Assembly (NCBI RefSeq): GCF_019038435.1
Contig: NZ_JAGPOX010000029.1
Coordinates: 1 to 64,000, forward strand
DNA: 64,000 nt
Source: Nocardia alni
GTDB taxonomy: Bacteria > Actinomycetota > Actinomycetes > Mycobacteriales > Mycobacteriaceae
Direction of reading: 5' to 3'
In this document: in pieces, positions 26,952 through 35,606 of the stretch
Position numbering within the stretch: position 1 is the first letter of the stretch
How the letters are laid out: every line of letters begins with the position of its first letter
Position numbers and translations under genes: made by a program
The notes under the pieces: generated by a model
What the model saw: the letters and a program-made list of their open reading frames with translations, nothing else
The model's database searches: none
Told to the model about the DNA's origin: nothing

Positions 26952-28550
26952 GTGAGCCAACATGGCCGCCCTGTTGTTCTGATCGCCGACAAGCTCGCCC
27001 AGTCGACCGTCGATGCGCTCGGCGACGGTGTCGAGGTGCGCTGGGTGGACGGTCCCAACCGGCCCGAACTACTGGCCGCGGTGCCCGAGGCCGACGCGCT
27101 GCTGGTGCGCTCGGCGACCACCGTCGACGCCGAGGTGCTCGAGGCCGGCAAGAACCTGAAGATCGTCGCCCGCGCCGGTGTCGGCCTGGACAACGTCGAC
27201 GTGCCCGCGGCCACTTCGCACGGCGTCATGGTCGTCAACGCGCCCACCTCCAATATCCACACCGCCGCCGAGCACGCGGTCACCCTGCTGCTGTCCGCCG
27301 CACGCCAGATCCCCGCGGCCGACGCCACCCTGCGCGAGCACACCTGGCAGCGCAGCAAATTCAACGGCGTCGAGATCTTCGGCAAGACCGTCGGCGTGAT
27401 CGGCCTGGGTCGCATCGGCCAGCTGTTCGCCGCCCGCCTGGCCGCCTTCGAGACCAAGATCGTCGCGTACGACCCCTACGTCTCGCCCGCGCGCGCCGCT
27501 CAGCTCGGCATCGAGCTGCTGACCCTGGACGAGGTGCTCGCCCGCGCCGACTTCATCTCGGTGCACCTGCCCAAGACCCCCGAGACCAAGGGCCTGCTGT
27601 CCGCCGAGAAGCTGGCGCTGACCAAGAAGGGCGTCATCATCGTCAACGCCGCGCGCGGCGGGCTGATCGACGAGGCCGCGCTGGCCGATGCCATCAAGTC
27701 CGGCCAGGTGCGCGGCGCCGGCATCGACGTGTTCTCCACCGAGCCCTGCACCGACAGCCCGCTGTTCGAGCTGCCGCAGGTCGTGGTGACCCCGCACCTC
27801 GGCGCGTCCACCACCGAGGCGCAGGACCGCGCGGGCACCGATGTGGCCAAGTCCGTATTGCTCGCGCTGGCAGGCGAATTCGTGCCCGGTGCGGTGAACG
27901 TCACCGGCGGTGCGGTGGACGAGTTCGTCGCGCCGTGGCTGGAACTGGTGCGCAAGCAGGGCGCGCTGCTGGGCGCGCTGGCCAGCGAGCTGCCTGTCAG
28001 CCTCGAGGTGCAGGCGCGCGGCGAGCTGTCCGCACACGACGTCGCGGTACTGGAGCTCGCGGCGCTGCGCGGAGTGTTCTCGGCGCTGATCGAGGATTCG
28101 GTCACCTTTGTCAACGCGCCCTCGCTGGCCAAGGATCGCGGCATCGAGGCCACCGTGAACGCCGTGTCGGAGAGCCCCTCGCACCGCGCCATGGTCGACC
28201 TGCGCGCGGTATTCGGCGACGGCCGCACCCTGAACGTATCCGGCGCGCTGACCGAACCCGAGCAGGTCGAGAAGATCGTCAACATCAACGGCCGCAACTA
28301 CGACATGCGCGCCGAGGGCCTGAACCTGGCCGTGCTGAACTACGACGACCGCCCCGGCGCGCTGGGCCGGATCGCCAGCACGCTCGGCGATGCCGGTATC
28401 GACATCCACGCCGCCCAGCTGAGCCAGGATGTGGCTTCCGACGGCGCCACAGTGGTTCTCCGTGTGAACACCGAGGTACCCGCCGACGTGCAGGCCGCGA
28501 TCACCGAGGCCGTGGGCGCATCGAAGGTTGTCGTGGTCGACCTCAGCTGA
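26952..28550 (+). CDS. serA: D-3-phosphoglycerate dehydrogenase
   Basis: The 532-residue product is a long-type SerA. It has the dinucleotide motif GLGRIGQLFAARLAAF, the catalytic RAGVGLDNVD region and HLGASTTEAQDRAG, an intervening domain and a C-terminal ACT domain (NLAVLNYDDRPGALGRIAST) for serine feedback. It starts serine synthesis from 3-phosphoglycerate with NAD+. The GTG at 26952 has AGGAG 8 nt upstream; the earlier GTG 26943 overlaps that site. A strong hairpin follows. Next to leuB as in mycobacteria. Confidence 0.96.
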   Translation: MSQHGRPVVLIADKLAQSTVDALGDGVEVRWVDGPNRPELLAAVPEADALLVRSATTVDAEVLEAGKNLKIVARAGVGLDNVDVPAATSHGVMVVNAPTSNIHTAAEHAVTLLLSAARQIPAADATLREHTWQRSKFNGVEIFGKTVGVIGLGRIGQLFAARLAAFETKIVAYDPYVSPARAAQLGIELLTLDEVLARADFISVHLPKTPETKGLLSAEKLALTKKGVIIVNAARGGLIDEAALADAIKSGQVRGAGIDVFSTEPCTDSPLFELPQVVVTPHLGASTTEAQDRAGTDVAKSVLLALAGEFVPGAVNVTGGAVDEFVAPWLELVRKQGALLGALASELPVSLEVQARGELSAHDVAVLELAALRGVFSALIEDSVTFVNAPSLAKDRGIEATVNAVSESPSHRAMVDLRAVFGDGRTLNVSGALTEPEQVEKIVNINGRNYDMRAEGLNLAVLNYDDRPGALGRIASTLGDAGIDIHAAQLSQDVASDGATVVLRVNTEVPADVQAAITEAVGASKVVVVDLS

Positions 28551-28908
28551 GCCGAGTCGTCGCCTCCGCGCCCCTCTCACTGGTGTGGGAGGGGCGCGGT
28601 GCTGTCCGGGCGAGGCCGACGACGGGATGCTGTGACCGTCTCTCGCGACCGTGAGCAGGCATGGCGCTGTTGGCTTCAACTGTGCCCGTGCTGGGTGGCA
28701 TTTCTCACGGATTGGGACCTGCTTGCCCTGGTGGACGGGTGATTCCGGGTACCGGATAGGGTGACGATTACTTGCTGTCCGGACCGATGTTCGGGTGGGA
28801 TCGCGTGGCCTGTGGCCGCGCGGGTGAATCTGAGGATCGACCGGGCTGGGCGCTGTGAGAACCGCGCCCGGGTCGGCCGCGCGAACGAGCGAACGGAGTC
28901 TTGCCCTT
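28551..28908 (+). other. Intergenic region between serA and leuB
   Basis: These 358 nt hold the serA terminator and then non-coding sequence with a possible TAGGGT -10 hexamer near 28757. No supported coding frame. leuB probably has its own promoter here. Confidence 0.4.
28568..28597 (+). terminator. Hairpin terminator after serA
   Basis: GCGCCCCT on the left pairs with AGGGGCGC on the right around a 14-nt loop that can extend the stem by wobble pairs. There is no U tract, as is common in high-G+C actinobacteria. Confidence 0.7.
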
Positions 28909-29916
28909 ATGAAGTTGGCAGTCATCCCCGGTGACGGTATCGGTCCCGAGGTCATCGCCGAGGCGCTGAAGGTGCTCGACGCGGTCGTGCCCGGAGTCGA
29001 GAAGACTCAGTACGATCTGGGGGCCAAGCGGTATCACGCGACCGGCGAGGTGCTGCCAGATGGGGTGCTGCCCGAGCTGAAGCAGCACGACGCGATTCTG
29101 CTGGGCGCGATCGGGGACCCGTCGATGCCACCGGGCGTGCTCGAGCGCGGGCTGCTGTTGCGTACCCGATTCGAACTGGACCATCATGTCAACCTGCGAC
29201 CGTCGCGGCTGTTCCCGGGCGTGAGCAGCCCGCTGTCGGGTAATCCGGAGATCGACTTCGTGGTGGTGCGCGAGGGCACCGAGGGGCCGTACACCGGCAC
29301 CGGCGGCGCGATCCGGGTGAACACCCCGCACGAGGTCGCCACCGAGGTCAGCACCAATACCCGCTTCGGCATCGAGCGCGTGGTCCGCTACGCCTTCGCC
29401 GCCGCACAGAAGCGCCGGAAGCACCTGACCCTGGTGCACAAGACCAATGTGCTGTCCTTCGCCGGTTCCCTGTGGCAGCGCACGGTGACCGAGGTCGGCG
29501 CGGAGTTCCCCGATATCGAGGTCGCCTACCAGCACGTCGACGCCGCGACCATCCACATGGTCACCGACCCGGGCCGCTTCGACGTGATCGTCACCGACAA
29601 CCTGTTCGGCGACATCATCACCGACCTGGCCGCCGCGGTCTCCGGCGGCATCGGCCTGGCCGCCTCGGGCAATATCGACGCCTCGGGCGCCAACCCGAGC
29701 ATGTTCGAGCCCGTCCACGGCAGCGCCCCCGACATCGCGGGCCAGTCCAAGGCCGACCCCACCGCCGCCATCCTCTCGGTCGCCCTCCTGCTGAACCACG
29801 TCGGCAAGCCCGAGGAGGCCGCCCGCATCGAATCGGCCGTCGCCAAGGACCTCGCCTCCCGCGCGGGTGCGTCGTCCACCGTCGAGATCGGCGACCGCAT
29901 CGCCGCCTCGGTCTGA
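28909..29916 (+). CDS. leuB: 3-isopropylmalate dehydrogenase
   Basis: The 335-residue product starts at [15 protein letters not shown] and has the family motifs: GAIGDP, the substrate-binding arginines in [18 protein letters not shown], and the metal site [15 protein letters not shown]. It carries out the third step of leucine synthesis with NAD+. leuC and leuD lie about 6 kb downstream rather than adjacent. Length matches actinobacterial LeuB of about 336 residues. Confidence 0.96.
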   Translation: MKLAVIPGDGIGPEVIAEALKVLDAVVPGVEKTQYDLGAKRYHATGEVLPDGVLPELKQHDAILLGAIGDPSMPPGVLERGLLLRTRFELDHHVNLRPSRLFPGVSSPLSGNPEIDFVVVREGTEGPYTGTGGAIRVNTPHEVATEVSTNTRFGIERVVRYAFAAAQKRRKHLTLVHKTNVLSFAGSLWQRTVTEVGAEFPDIEVAYQHVDAATIHMVTDPGRFDVIVTDNLFGDIITDLAAAVSGGIGLAASGNIDASGANPSMFEPVHGSAPDIAGQSKADPTAAILSVALLLNHVGKPEEAARIESAVAKDLASRAGASSTVEIGDRIAASV

Positions 29917-30011
29917 TGTCTCGGAGGGACGATTTTCACCGCAGATGTGCAGGCGGGCAAGGTGTTTCGGGTCGAGTTCGACCCTGCTGAGTTGATGGAT
30001 TTCTGATTCCG

Positions 30012-30053
30012 CCCGAGCCGCGCCGGCCTGAACCCGAGCCGCGCCGGCCTGAA
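30012..30053. repeat. 21-bp tandem duplication
   Basis: The 21-bp unit beginning CCCGAGCCGCGCCGG occurs twice head to tail (30012-30032, 30033-30053). It is non-coding and directly before the leuB terminator. Confidence 0.8.
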
Positions 30054-30062
30054 TACGATGCA

Positions 30063-30099
30063 GGCCCGCACCCGGAACATTCCCGGGTGCGGGCCTTTT
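30063..30099. terminator. Bidirectional intrinsic terminator
   Basis: GGCCCGCACCCGG (30063-30075) pairs perfectly with CCGGGTGCGGGCC (30083-30095) around a 7-nt loop, then TTTT. It separates leuB from the convergent MFS gene and can serve both strands. Confidence 0.92.
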
Positions 30100-30106
30100 C
30101 GTCTGT

Positions 30107-31288
30107 CTACCGGCGACGGTCCTTGGGGACCAAGGGGACTGCGGCTACCGCGACCGCGGCGGCGGCGAGGTAGGCGGCCGGGAAGCCGGCGGCGGTGATC
30201 AGGGCGCCGAACACCGGGGCTACGGCGGCGGTGGCCACGAACTGGCCGGTGTTCTGGATGCCCAGGCCGCGGCCGCTCCAGAAGGGGCCCGCGATCTCGG
30301 CGACGGCGGTGAAGGACAGGCCGTTGTCGGTGACGGTGATCACCGAGGCCACGACCAGCACCGGTAGGGCGGCCCACCACCAGTGCAGCCAGGCGGTGAG
30401 GGCCAGGGCGGCCATCGAGAACACCGCGGCGATTGCGACGGTGCGCAGCGGGCGCAGGCGACTGCCGACCCTGTCGGACCAGATGCCCGCGCCGACACGT
30501 CCGGCGGCGCCCAGCAATTGGGTCACGGTCACCAGCGCGCCCGCCAGCCCCAGCGACAGGTGCACGTCGCGGTTCAGCCACAGCAGGGCGAAGGTCCACA
30601 CGGTGGCCTGCGGGATGACCAGCAGCACCGAGACCCCGTGGATCCGCCACAGTGTCATGTCCCCTCGGTATGGGTTGTCCGAATTGGTCTGTGTATCAGT
30701 ACGTTCGGGACGGGGTGGATCGACGATCCCGATCGCGCAGCCGATCGCGGCCGCGCCCGCCATCAGCGCGGGCACCAGCACGGCGGTGGAAAACCCGTGT
30801 GTTGCAGCGATTGCCGGGATCGCCATGGCCGCGATGCCCACGCCGATCGGCTGGGCGGTCTGCCGGATGCCCATCGCCAGGCCGCGCTGATCGGGCGGGA
30901 ACCAGCCCGCGATCACCCGTCCGCTGGCGCCGTTGGTGCTCGCCGCGCCGATACCGGCCAGTAGGAGCAATGCCCCCAGCGCAATGTAATTCGTCGTGGT
31001 GGCGGCGGCCGCGCCGGCGGCGAACATCACCAGCGGGCCGACTATCAGCACCGTGCGCTCGCCGAACCGGTCCACCGCGTATCCCCAGGGGATCAGGGTG
31101 CAGACCATGCCGACCATGGGCATCGCGACCAGCAGACCGGCTGTGGCCAAGGGCATTCCGTGACGGGTCAGGGCGGGCAAAAGGAACGGCGCACCGTTGC
31201 TCATCACCGCGCTGGCGGCCTGTGCGAAGACTCCCAGGGCGAGCATGGCCCACCGTCGGTAGGTGCGCTGCTCGGTCACGGTCGCCAT
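30107..31288 (-). CDS. MFS family transporter
   Basis: The 393-residue product has about twelve membrane helices in two halves. An MFS-type motif between helices 2 and 3 is seen (GYAVDRFGERTVLI) and IWSDRVGSRLRPLR in the second half mirrors it. The pattern resembles nitrate/organic-acid permeases, but the substrate is not clear. GTGAGG lies before the start and the upstream gap holds overlapping inverted repeats. It interrupts the core order between leuB and the FAH gene, so it is probably an acquisition. Confidence 0.88.
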   Translation of the reverse strand: MATVTEQRTYRRWAMLALGVFAQAASAVMSNGAPFLLPALTRHGMPLATAGLLVAMPMVGMVCTLIPWGYAVDRFGERTVLIVGPLVMFAAGAAAATTTNYIALGALLLLAGIGAASTNGASGRVIAGWFPPDQRGLAMGIRQTAQPIGVGIAAMAIPAIAATHGFSTAVLVPALMAGAAAIGCAIGIVDPPRPERTDTQTNSDNPYRGDMTLWRIHGVSVLLVIPQATVWTFALLWLNRDVHLSLGLAGALVTVTQLLGAAGRVGAGIWSDRVGSRLRPLRTVAIAAVFSMAALALTAWLHWWWAALPVLVVASVITVTDNGLSFTAVAEIAGPFWSGRGLGIQNTGQFVATAAVAPVFGALITAAGFPAAYLAAAAVAVAAVPLVPKDRRR

Positions 31289-31299
31289 ATCCTCACCTC

Positions 31300-31328
31300 A
31301 ATCTCACATTATGAGATTCAAATCTCAT
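31300..31328. promoter_or_regulatory. Overlapping inverted repeats upstream of MFS gene
   Basis: AATCTCA...TGAGATT (31300-31318) overlaps ATGAGATT-ca-AATCTCAT (31311-31328, perfect 8-bp arms). Three alternating half-sites of AATCTCA lie 12-40 bp before the MFS start, where a regulator would overlap the promoter. No regulator gene is adjacent, so the binder is unknown. Confidence 0.7.
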
Positions 31329-31421
31329 GTTATGAACCTGCGCTCACCGTACACGCCGAGTTCGCACCGGGCGAATCCTTTGCCCTCGCGCGCGGGTGCA
31401 GACCGGGTGGTCGGCCCTATA

Positions 31422-31439
31422 CCACCTGGTGGATAGGAT
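31422..31439 (+). promoter_or_regulatory. Palindrome and -10 element of the FAH gene
   Basis: CCACCTGGTGG (31422-31432) is a perfect palindrome around one base, followed by TAGGAT (31434-31439) 7 nt before the ATG. The hexamer could be a -10 for a leaderless transcript, with the palindrome as an operator over the promoter. AGGA within the hexamer could alternatively serve as a weak ribosome site. Confidence 0.5.
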
Positions 31440-31446
31440 GCAAGTC

Positions 31447-32220
31447 ATGCGTCTAGGTCGAGTTGCCAGCCCCGATGGGGTCGCGTTCGTGAGTATCGAA
31501 GGTCCGGAATCAGAGGCGGTCGCCCGGGAGATCGCCGAACATCCGTTCGGCACGCCCACCTTCACCGGCCGATCCTGGCCGCTGGCCGATGTGCGACTGC
31601 TCGCGCCGATCCTGGCCAGCAAGGTGGTGTGTATCGGCAAGAACTACGCCGCGCACGCCCAGGAAATGGGTGGCGAGGCGCCGAAGGATCCGGTTATCTT
31701 CATCAAACCCAATACCTCGATCGTGGGCCCGAACGCCGCAATCGTCATGCCGCCCAGTTCCTCTCGGGTCGACTACGAGGGTGAGCTGGCGATCGTGATC
31801 GGCCGCCCGTGCAAGGACGTGTCGGCCGCGCGTGCGAGGGAGGTGATCCTGGGCTACACCATCGCCAACGACGTCACCGCCCGTGACCAGCAGCAGCACG
31901 ACGGTCAGTGGACTCGCGGCAAGGGGTACGACACGTTCTGCCCGCTCGGTCCGTGGATCGAAACCGAACTGGACCCAACGGATCTGGAGATCAAAACCGA
32001 GCTCGACGGCGAGGTCCGCCAGCGTAGCCGGACATCACTTCTGCTGCACGATATTCCGAAGCTGATCGAATGGATCTCCACGGTGATGACGCTGCTGCCC
32101 GGCGATGTCATCCTCACCGGCACCCCCGAGGGTGTAGGACCCATGCAAGATGGGCAAACCGTCTCCGTGACGGTCGAGGGCATCGGCACCCTCACCAATC
32201 CCGTTGCCGCCAAACGCTGA
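31447..32220 (+). CDS. Fumarylacetoacetate hydrolase family protein
   Basis: The 257-residue product starts at [12 protein letters not shown]. The FAH-fold core is plain: [16 protein letters not shown], the metal ligands in [19 protein letters not shown] and the closing [11 protein letters not shown]. Members act on acylpyruvates or 2-hydroxyhepta-2,4-diene-1,7-dioate; the substrate is not fixed. It ends 14 nt before gltX, the same pairing as Rv2993c-gltX in M. tuberculosis, so they share a transcript. Confidence 0.92.
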   Translation: MRLGRVASPDGVAFVSIEGPESEAVAREIAEHPFGTPTFTGRSWPLADVRLLAPILASKVVCIGKNYAAHAQEMGGEAPKDPVIFIKPNTSIVGPNAAIVMPPSSSRVDYEGELAIVIGRPCKDVSAARAREVILGYTIANDVTARDQQQHDGQWTRGKGYDTFCPLGPWIETELDPTDLEIKTELDGEVRQRSRTSLLLHDIPKLIEWISTVMTLLPGDVILTGTPEGVGPMQDGQTVSVTVEGIGTLTNPVAAKR

Positions 32221-32234
32221 TCGAGAGTGGAGAT

Positions 32235-33695
32235 ATGACAGACGTACGGGTCCGTTTCTGCCCGTCGCCGACCGGGACGCCGCACGTCGGCCTCATCCGC
32301 ACCGCGCTGTTCAACTGGGCGTTCACCCGGCACCACGGCGGTAAGTTCGTGTTCCGCATCGAAGACACCGACGCCGCACGCGATTCCGACGAATCCTACC
32401 GTGCGCTGCTGGACGCGCTGCGCTGGCTCGGACTCACCTGGGACGAGGGTCCCGAGGTCGGCGGACCCTATGAGCCATACCGGCAGTCACTGCGACGTGA
32501 GATGCATCTCGATACCGTCCGGAAGTTGCTGGAGGCGGGCGAAGCGTACGAATCGTTCTCCACGCCAGAGGAAGTCGAGGCCCGCCACCGCGCCGCCGGA
32601 CGGGATCCGAAGCTGGGCTACGACAACTTCGATCGCGACCTGACACCCGAGCGGATCGCCGAGTACAAGGCGCAGGGCCGGGGTGCGGTCGTCCGGTTGC
32701 GGATGCCCGACAAGGACATCGCGTTCCGCGATCTGGTGCGTGGTGAAATGAACTTCCGGGCCGGGTCGGTCCCCGACTTCGCGCTCACCCGGGCCACCGG
32801 TGAACCGCTGTACACGCTGGTGAACCCGCTCGACGACGGGTTGATGCGGATCACCCACGTACTGCGCGGCGAGGATATTCTCTCCTCCACCCCGCGGCAG
32901 ATAGCCCTGCACGAGGCGCTGCAGCGAATCGGGGTGTCCGAGTTCACCCCGCAGTTCGGTCATCTGCCGTTCGTGATGGGCGCCGGCAACAAGAAGTTGT
33001 CCAAGCGCGATCCCGAGTCGAATCTGTTCATCCACCGGGACCGGGGATTCATTCCCGAAGGTTTGCTGAATTACCTGGCTTTGCTCGGCTGGAGTATCGG
33101 CGAGGACCGGGATGTCTTCTCCATGGAGGAGATGGTTGCGGCCTTCGACATATCGAAAGTAAATTCGAATCCGGCCCGGTTCGACCAGAAGAAGGCCGAC
33201 GCGATCAACGCCGAGCACATTCGTTTGCTGGAGCCGGCGGATTTCGCTCATCGACTTCGCAGCTACCTCACTGCCCACGGTCACATCGGCGCGGAAGTGG
33301 ACGATGCCCTTTTCGTGGCAGCGGCGGAGTTGGTGCAGACCCGGATCGTGGTTCTCGGCGATGCCTGGGATCTGTTGAAGTTCCTGTTCGTGCCGGTATC
33401 GGAGTTCGCCGTCGACCCGGACGCCGCGCAAAAGAATCTCGGACCTGATGCCGAACCGGTTGTACGGGCCGCCATCGCGGCGCTGGAGGGCGTTTCGGAC
33501 TGGTCGGCACCCGCGCTCGAGCAGGCGCTGAAAACGGCGCTTGTGGACGATCTGGGCCTGAAACCGCGTGAGGCGTTCGCGCCGGTGCGCGTCGCGGTGA
33601 CCGGTTCGCACATCAGCCCGCCGCTGTACGAGTCGCTGGAGTTGCTGGGCCGGGAGGTCACGATGCAGCGACTGCGGGCGGCCGCCGGAGCGTGA
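32235..33695 (+). CDS. gltX: Glutamyl-tRNA synthetase
   Basis: The 486-residue class I synthetase starts at [12 protein letters not shown]. The HIGH-type motif is [10 protein letters not shown] (10-19) and the KMSKS-type motif is KKLSKR (253-258). It charges tRNA-Glu with glutamate; in actinobacteria a non-discriminating enzyme can also charge tRNA-Gln, later amidated. Both tRNA genes lie just downstream. A perfect hairpin follows 25 nt after the stop. Confidence 0.96.
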   Translation: MTDVRVRFCPSPTGTPHVGLIRTALFNWAFTRHHGGKFVFRIEDTDAARDSDESYRALLDALRWLGLTWDEGPEVGGPYEPYRQSLRREMHLDTVRKLLEAGEAYESFSTPEEVEARHRAAGRDPKLGYDNFDRDLTPERIAEYKAQGRGAVVRLRMPDKDIAFRDLVRGEMNFRAGSVPDFALTRATGEPLYTLVNPLDDGLMRITHVLRGEDILSSTPRQIALHEALQRIGVSEFTPQFGHLPFVMGAGNKKLSKRDPESNLFIHRDRGFIPEGLLNYLALLGWSIGEDRDVFSMEEMVAAFDISKVNSNPARFDQKKADAINAEHIRLLEPADFAHRLRSYLTAHGHIGAEVDDALFVAAAELVQTRIVVLGDAWDLLKFLFVPVSEFAVDPDAAQKNLGPDAEPVVRAAIAALEGVSDWSAPALEQALKTALVDDLGLKPREAFAPVRVAVTGSHISPPLYESLELLGREVTMQRLRAAAGA

Positions 33696-33720
33696 CGGTC
33701 GGGACATGATCGGCCGCAGC

Positions 33721-33757
33721 AGGCTCACCCGCACCCTCGAACGGCGCGGGTGAGCCT
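33721..33757 (+). terminator. Hairpin terminator after gltX
   Basis: AGGCTCACCCGC (33721-33732) pairs perfectly with GCGGGTGAGCCT (33746-33757) around a 13-nt loop, 25 nt after the gltX stop and before the tRNA genes. Confidence 0.88.
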
Positions 33758-33861
33758 CTGACCAGCCGATTTGGAGAACTATGGGAGGGGTTTGGTACTC
33801 TTCTCCCCGGCCCGGAAACAAGCCCCCAGCCCACGGGATGGAGGCCGAAAGCCCAGGTCAT

Positions 33862-33933
33862 TGGGGTATGGTGTAATTGGCAACACAGCTGATTCTGGTT
33901 CAGCCATTCTAGGTTCGAGTCCTGGTACCCCAG
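33862..33933 (+). tRNA. tRNA-Gln (CTG)
   Basis: The 72-nt cloverleaf folds with acceptor TGGGGTA/TACCCCA, discriminator G, anticodon stem GCTGA/TCAGC and loop TTCTGGT giving anticodon CTG, and a T arm CTAGG-TTCGAGT-CCTGG. CCA is not encoded. It lies beside tRNA-Glu and gltX, the usual mycobacterial arrangement. Confidence 0.95.
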
Positions 33934-33971
33934 CAGAGTGAGCCGGGCGTCGAGCCCGCTCGACTCGTCCT

Positions 33972-34044
33972 GGTCCCGTCGTCTAGCGGCCTAGGACGCC
34001 GCCCTCTCAAGGCGGTAGCGCGGGTTCAAATCCCGTCGGGACTA
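33972..34044 (+). tRNA. tRNA-Glu (CTC)
   Basis: The 73-nt cloverleaf folds with acceptor GGTCCCG/CGGGACT (first pair G-T), T8 present, anticodon stem CCGCC/GGCGG with loop CTCTCAA giving anticodon CTC, and T arm GCGGG-TTCAAAT-CCCGT. Discriminator A; CCA not encoded. A strong terminator follows 7 nt later. Confidence 0.95.
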
Positions 34045-34051
34045 CACAGGT

Positions 34052-34086
34052 GCCTGGCTCATGCTCATGGAGAGCATGAGCCAGGC
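34052..34086 (+). terminator. Strong terminator of the tRNA transcript
   Basis: GCCTGGCTCATGCTC (34052-34066) pairs perfectly with GAGCATGAGCCAGGC (34072-34086), loop ATGGA, followed by a T-rich tract. A 15-bp stem directly behind the tRNA pair. Confidence 0.93.
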
Positions 34087-34105
34087 CTGTTTCGTTGTGT
34101 TTTTT

Positions 34106-34157
34106 GGGGGCGCGGCCCCCAAGCCCCGGCCCGGAGGGGCTTCGCCCCCCGGACCCC
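34106..34157. repeat. G+C-rich double-hairpin element
   Basis: GGGGGC-gcg-GCCCCC (34106-34120) and GGGGC-ttc-GCCCC (34136-34148), joined by a C-rich linker and ending in a C run. It has the look of a small extragenic repeat common in actinobacterial genomes and may also end the convergent gene. It occurs once in this window. Confidence 0.5.
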
Positions 34158-34198
34158 CCTTCCAGCTGGTTGCTCGAGTGGGGGTGGACTGTGGTGGT

Positions 34199-34699
34199 TC
34201 AGTTTTTCAGGGGCCAGGTGGAGCCGCCCGGGGCCATTTCTGGCGTGCCCAGTTTGCGGTGGTCCCAGCTGCGGATGCGGTCGGGGACGATGCGGATCGG
34301 GACGCGCTTGTTGAGCATCTGCTCGACGTAGGGGCGCATGTCCTCGGTGTAGGGGGCGGTGTAGCGCTCCCAGACGCTCACGCCCACCCGGAACAGGGCC
34401 TCGGGGTCGTCGGCGATCTCGGCGTGGCCCTCGATCGAGACGCCGCGCAGCTGGTCGTAGCTGTCGCCCGCCTCGATCAGGACCGTCACCCGGGGGTCGC
34501 GGCGGATGTTCACGGCTTTCTGGGACTTGGCCTTGGTCTCGAACCAGATCTGGCCGTCGACCAGGCCGTACCACATGGCGGTCAGGTGCGGCACGCCCGA
34601 GGGACCGAGGGTGGCGAGGTTGGCGATGCGGCTGCGCTCGAGAAACTCCGTGACCTCGGTATCCGACATCACGATCTGCGATCGTTGATTCACTCCCAT
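34199..34699 (-). CDS. PPOX-class F420-type flavin-binding protein
   Basis: The 166-residue product is a split-barrel protein; RIANLATLGPSGVPHLTAMWY is the typical opening of F420-dependent PPOX proteins, followed by KAKSQKAVNIRRDPRVTVLIE. The second half (EGHAEIADDPEALFRV) is also typical. The likely cofactor is deazaflavin F420, whose synthesis gene fbiD lies in this window, but FMN cannot be excluded. The Trp/Tyr-rich end SWDHRKLG is common in F420 members. Reaction unknown. Confidence 0.82.
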   Translation of the reverse strand: MGVNQRSQIVMSDTEVTEFLERSRIANLATLGPSGVPHLTAMWYGLVDGQIWFETKAKSQKAVNIRRDPRVTVLIEAGDSYDQLRGVSIEGHAEIADDPEALFRVGVSVWERYTAPYTEDMRPYVEQMLNKRVPIRIVPDRIRSWDHRKLGTPEMAPGGSTWPLKN

Positions 34700-34813
34700 G
34701 GACCGACTGTAGTTTACGGCGTACGACGGCTGCGCTGAGATCGGTGATGCGCTGGCATCCCGAGTTGCTCGAATGGGTTGCCTTGCTCGGGTGGGTTGGG
34801 CGGTCGGCTCTGG

Positions 34814-35515
34814 TCAGAGGCGTTTGTGTAGGGCGTCGGCGGCGGCTACCAGGTCGGCGGCCCAGCGGGCTCCAGGGCGCCGGCCCATGCGGTCGATCGG
34901 GCCCGACACCGACACTGCGGCCACTACCGCGCCCGACGAATCGCGCACCGGGGCCGAGACGCTGGCCACGCCTGCCGCGCGCTCGGCCGCACTCTGTGCC
35001 CAGCCCCGCCTGCGCACCTCGGCCAGCGCCCGCTCGCCGAATACCGCCTCGGTCAGGACCGTGCGCTGCAACTCCGGATCTGCCCAGGCCAGCAACACCT
35101 TGGCCGCCGAACCCGCGGTGAGCGGCAGGCGCGCGCCCACCGGAACGGTGTCGCGCAGGCCCGCCGCGGGCTCCATCGCCGCCACCGCGACCCGGGAATG
35201 GCCGTCCAGCCGGTACAGCTGCACACTCTCCCCGGTGATCTCCCGCAGCCGCGGCAGGACTGCCGCCGCGGCCTCCAGGATCGGGTCCTGAGCCGAGCTG
35301 GCCAGCTCGGACAGGGCCGGGCCCGGCCGCCACAGGCCGTTGGCGTCGCGGGCCAGCATGCGGTGGGTCTCCAGGCCGACCGCCAGGCGATGCGCGGTGG
35401 CGCGGGGCAGGCCGGTGCGGGTGCACAGCTCATTGAGCCCGCAGGGCTGCTCGGCGGCCGCGTAGAGCACGGCCATGGCTTTGTCGAGCACCCCGATACC
35501 GCTATGCTGTCTCAT
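34814..35515 (-). CDS. IclR family regulator, LtbR/NdnR-like
   Basis: The 233-residue product has an N-terminal winged helix-turn-helix (GLNELCTRTGLPRATAHRLA, about 26-45) and the IclR effector domain. It is divergent from leuC, matching the IclR-leuCD arrangement in M. tuberculosis (Rv2989) and the LtbR/NdnR regulators of leucine, tryptophan and NAD genes in corynebacteria. It likely represses leuCD; leucine as effector is inferred. Confidence 0.85.
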   Translation of the reverse strand: MRQHSGIGVLDKAMAVLYAAAEQPCGLNELCTRTGLPRATAHRLAVGLETHRMLARDANGLWRPGPALSELASSAQDPILEAAAAVLPRLREITGESVQLYRLDGHSRVAVAAMEPAAGLRDTVPVGARLPLTAGSAAKVLLAWADPELQRTVLTEAVFGERALAEVRRRGWAQSAAERAAGVASVSAPVRDSSGAVVAAVSVSGPIDRMGRRPGARWAADLVAAADALHKRL

Positions 35516-35606
35516 AGGACGATATTAACGTCTCGAATAGTGAGATATGCAAATACGCTCGCGTCGTCAGCCCATTTTCGGCGCGAATCTCTACCGAAAG
35601 GTGGTC
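35516..35606. promoter_or_regulatory. Divergent iclR/leuC promoter region
   Basis: These 91 bp hold repeated TCTC half-sites: TCTCATA just inside the regulator start, then TCTC-gaatagt-GAGA (35531-35545). The A+T-rich core around 35520-35560 is the probable double promoter. IclR proteins bind such gaps; the exact operator cannot be fixed by eye. Confidence 0.5.
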
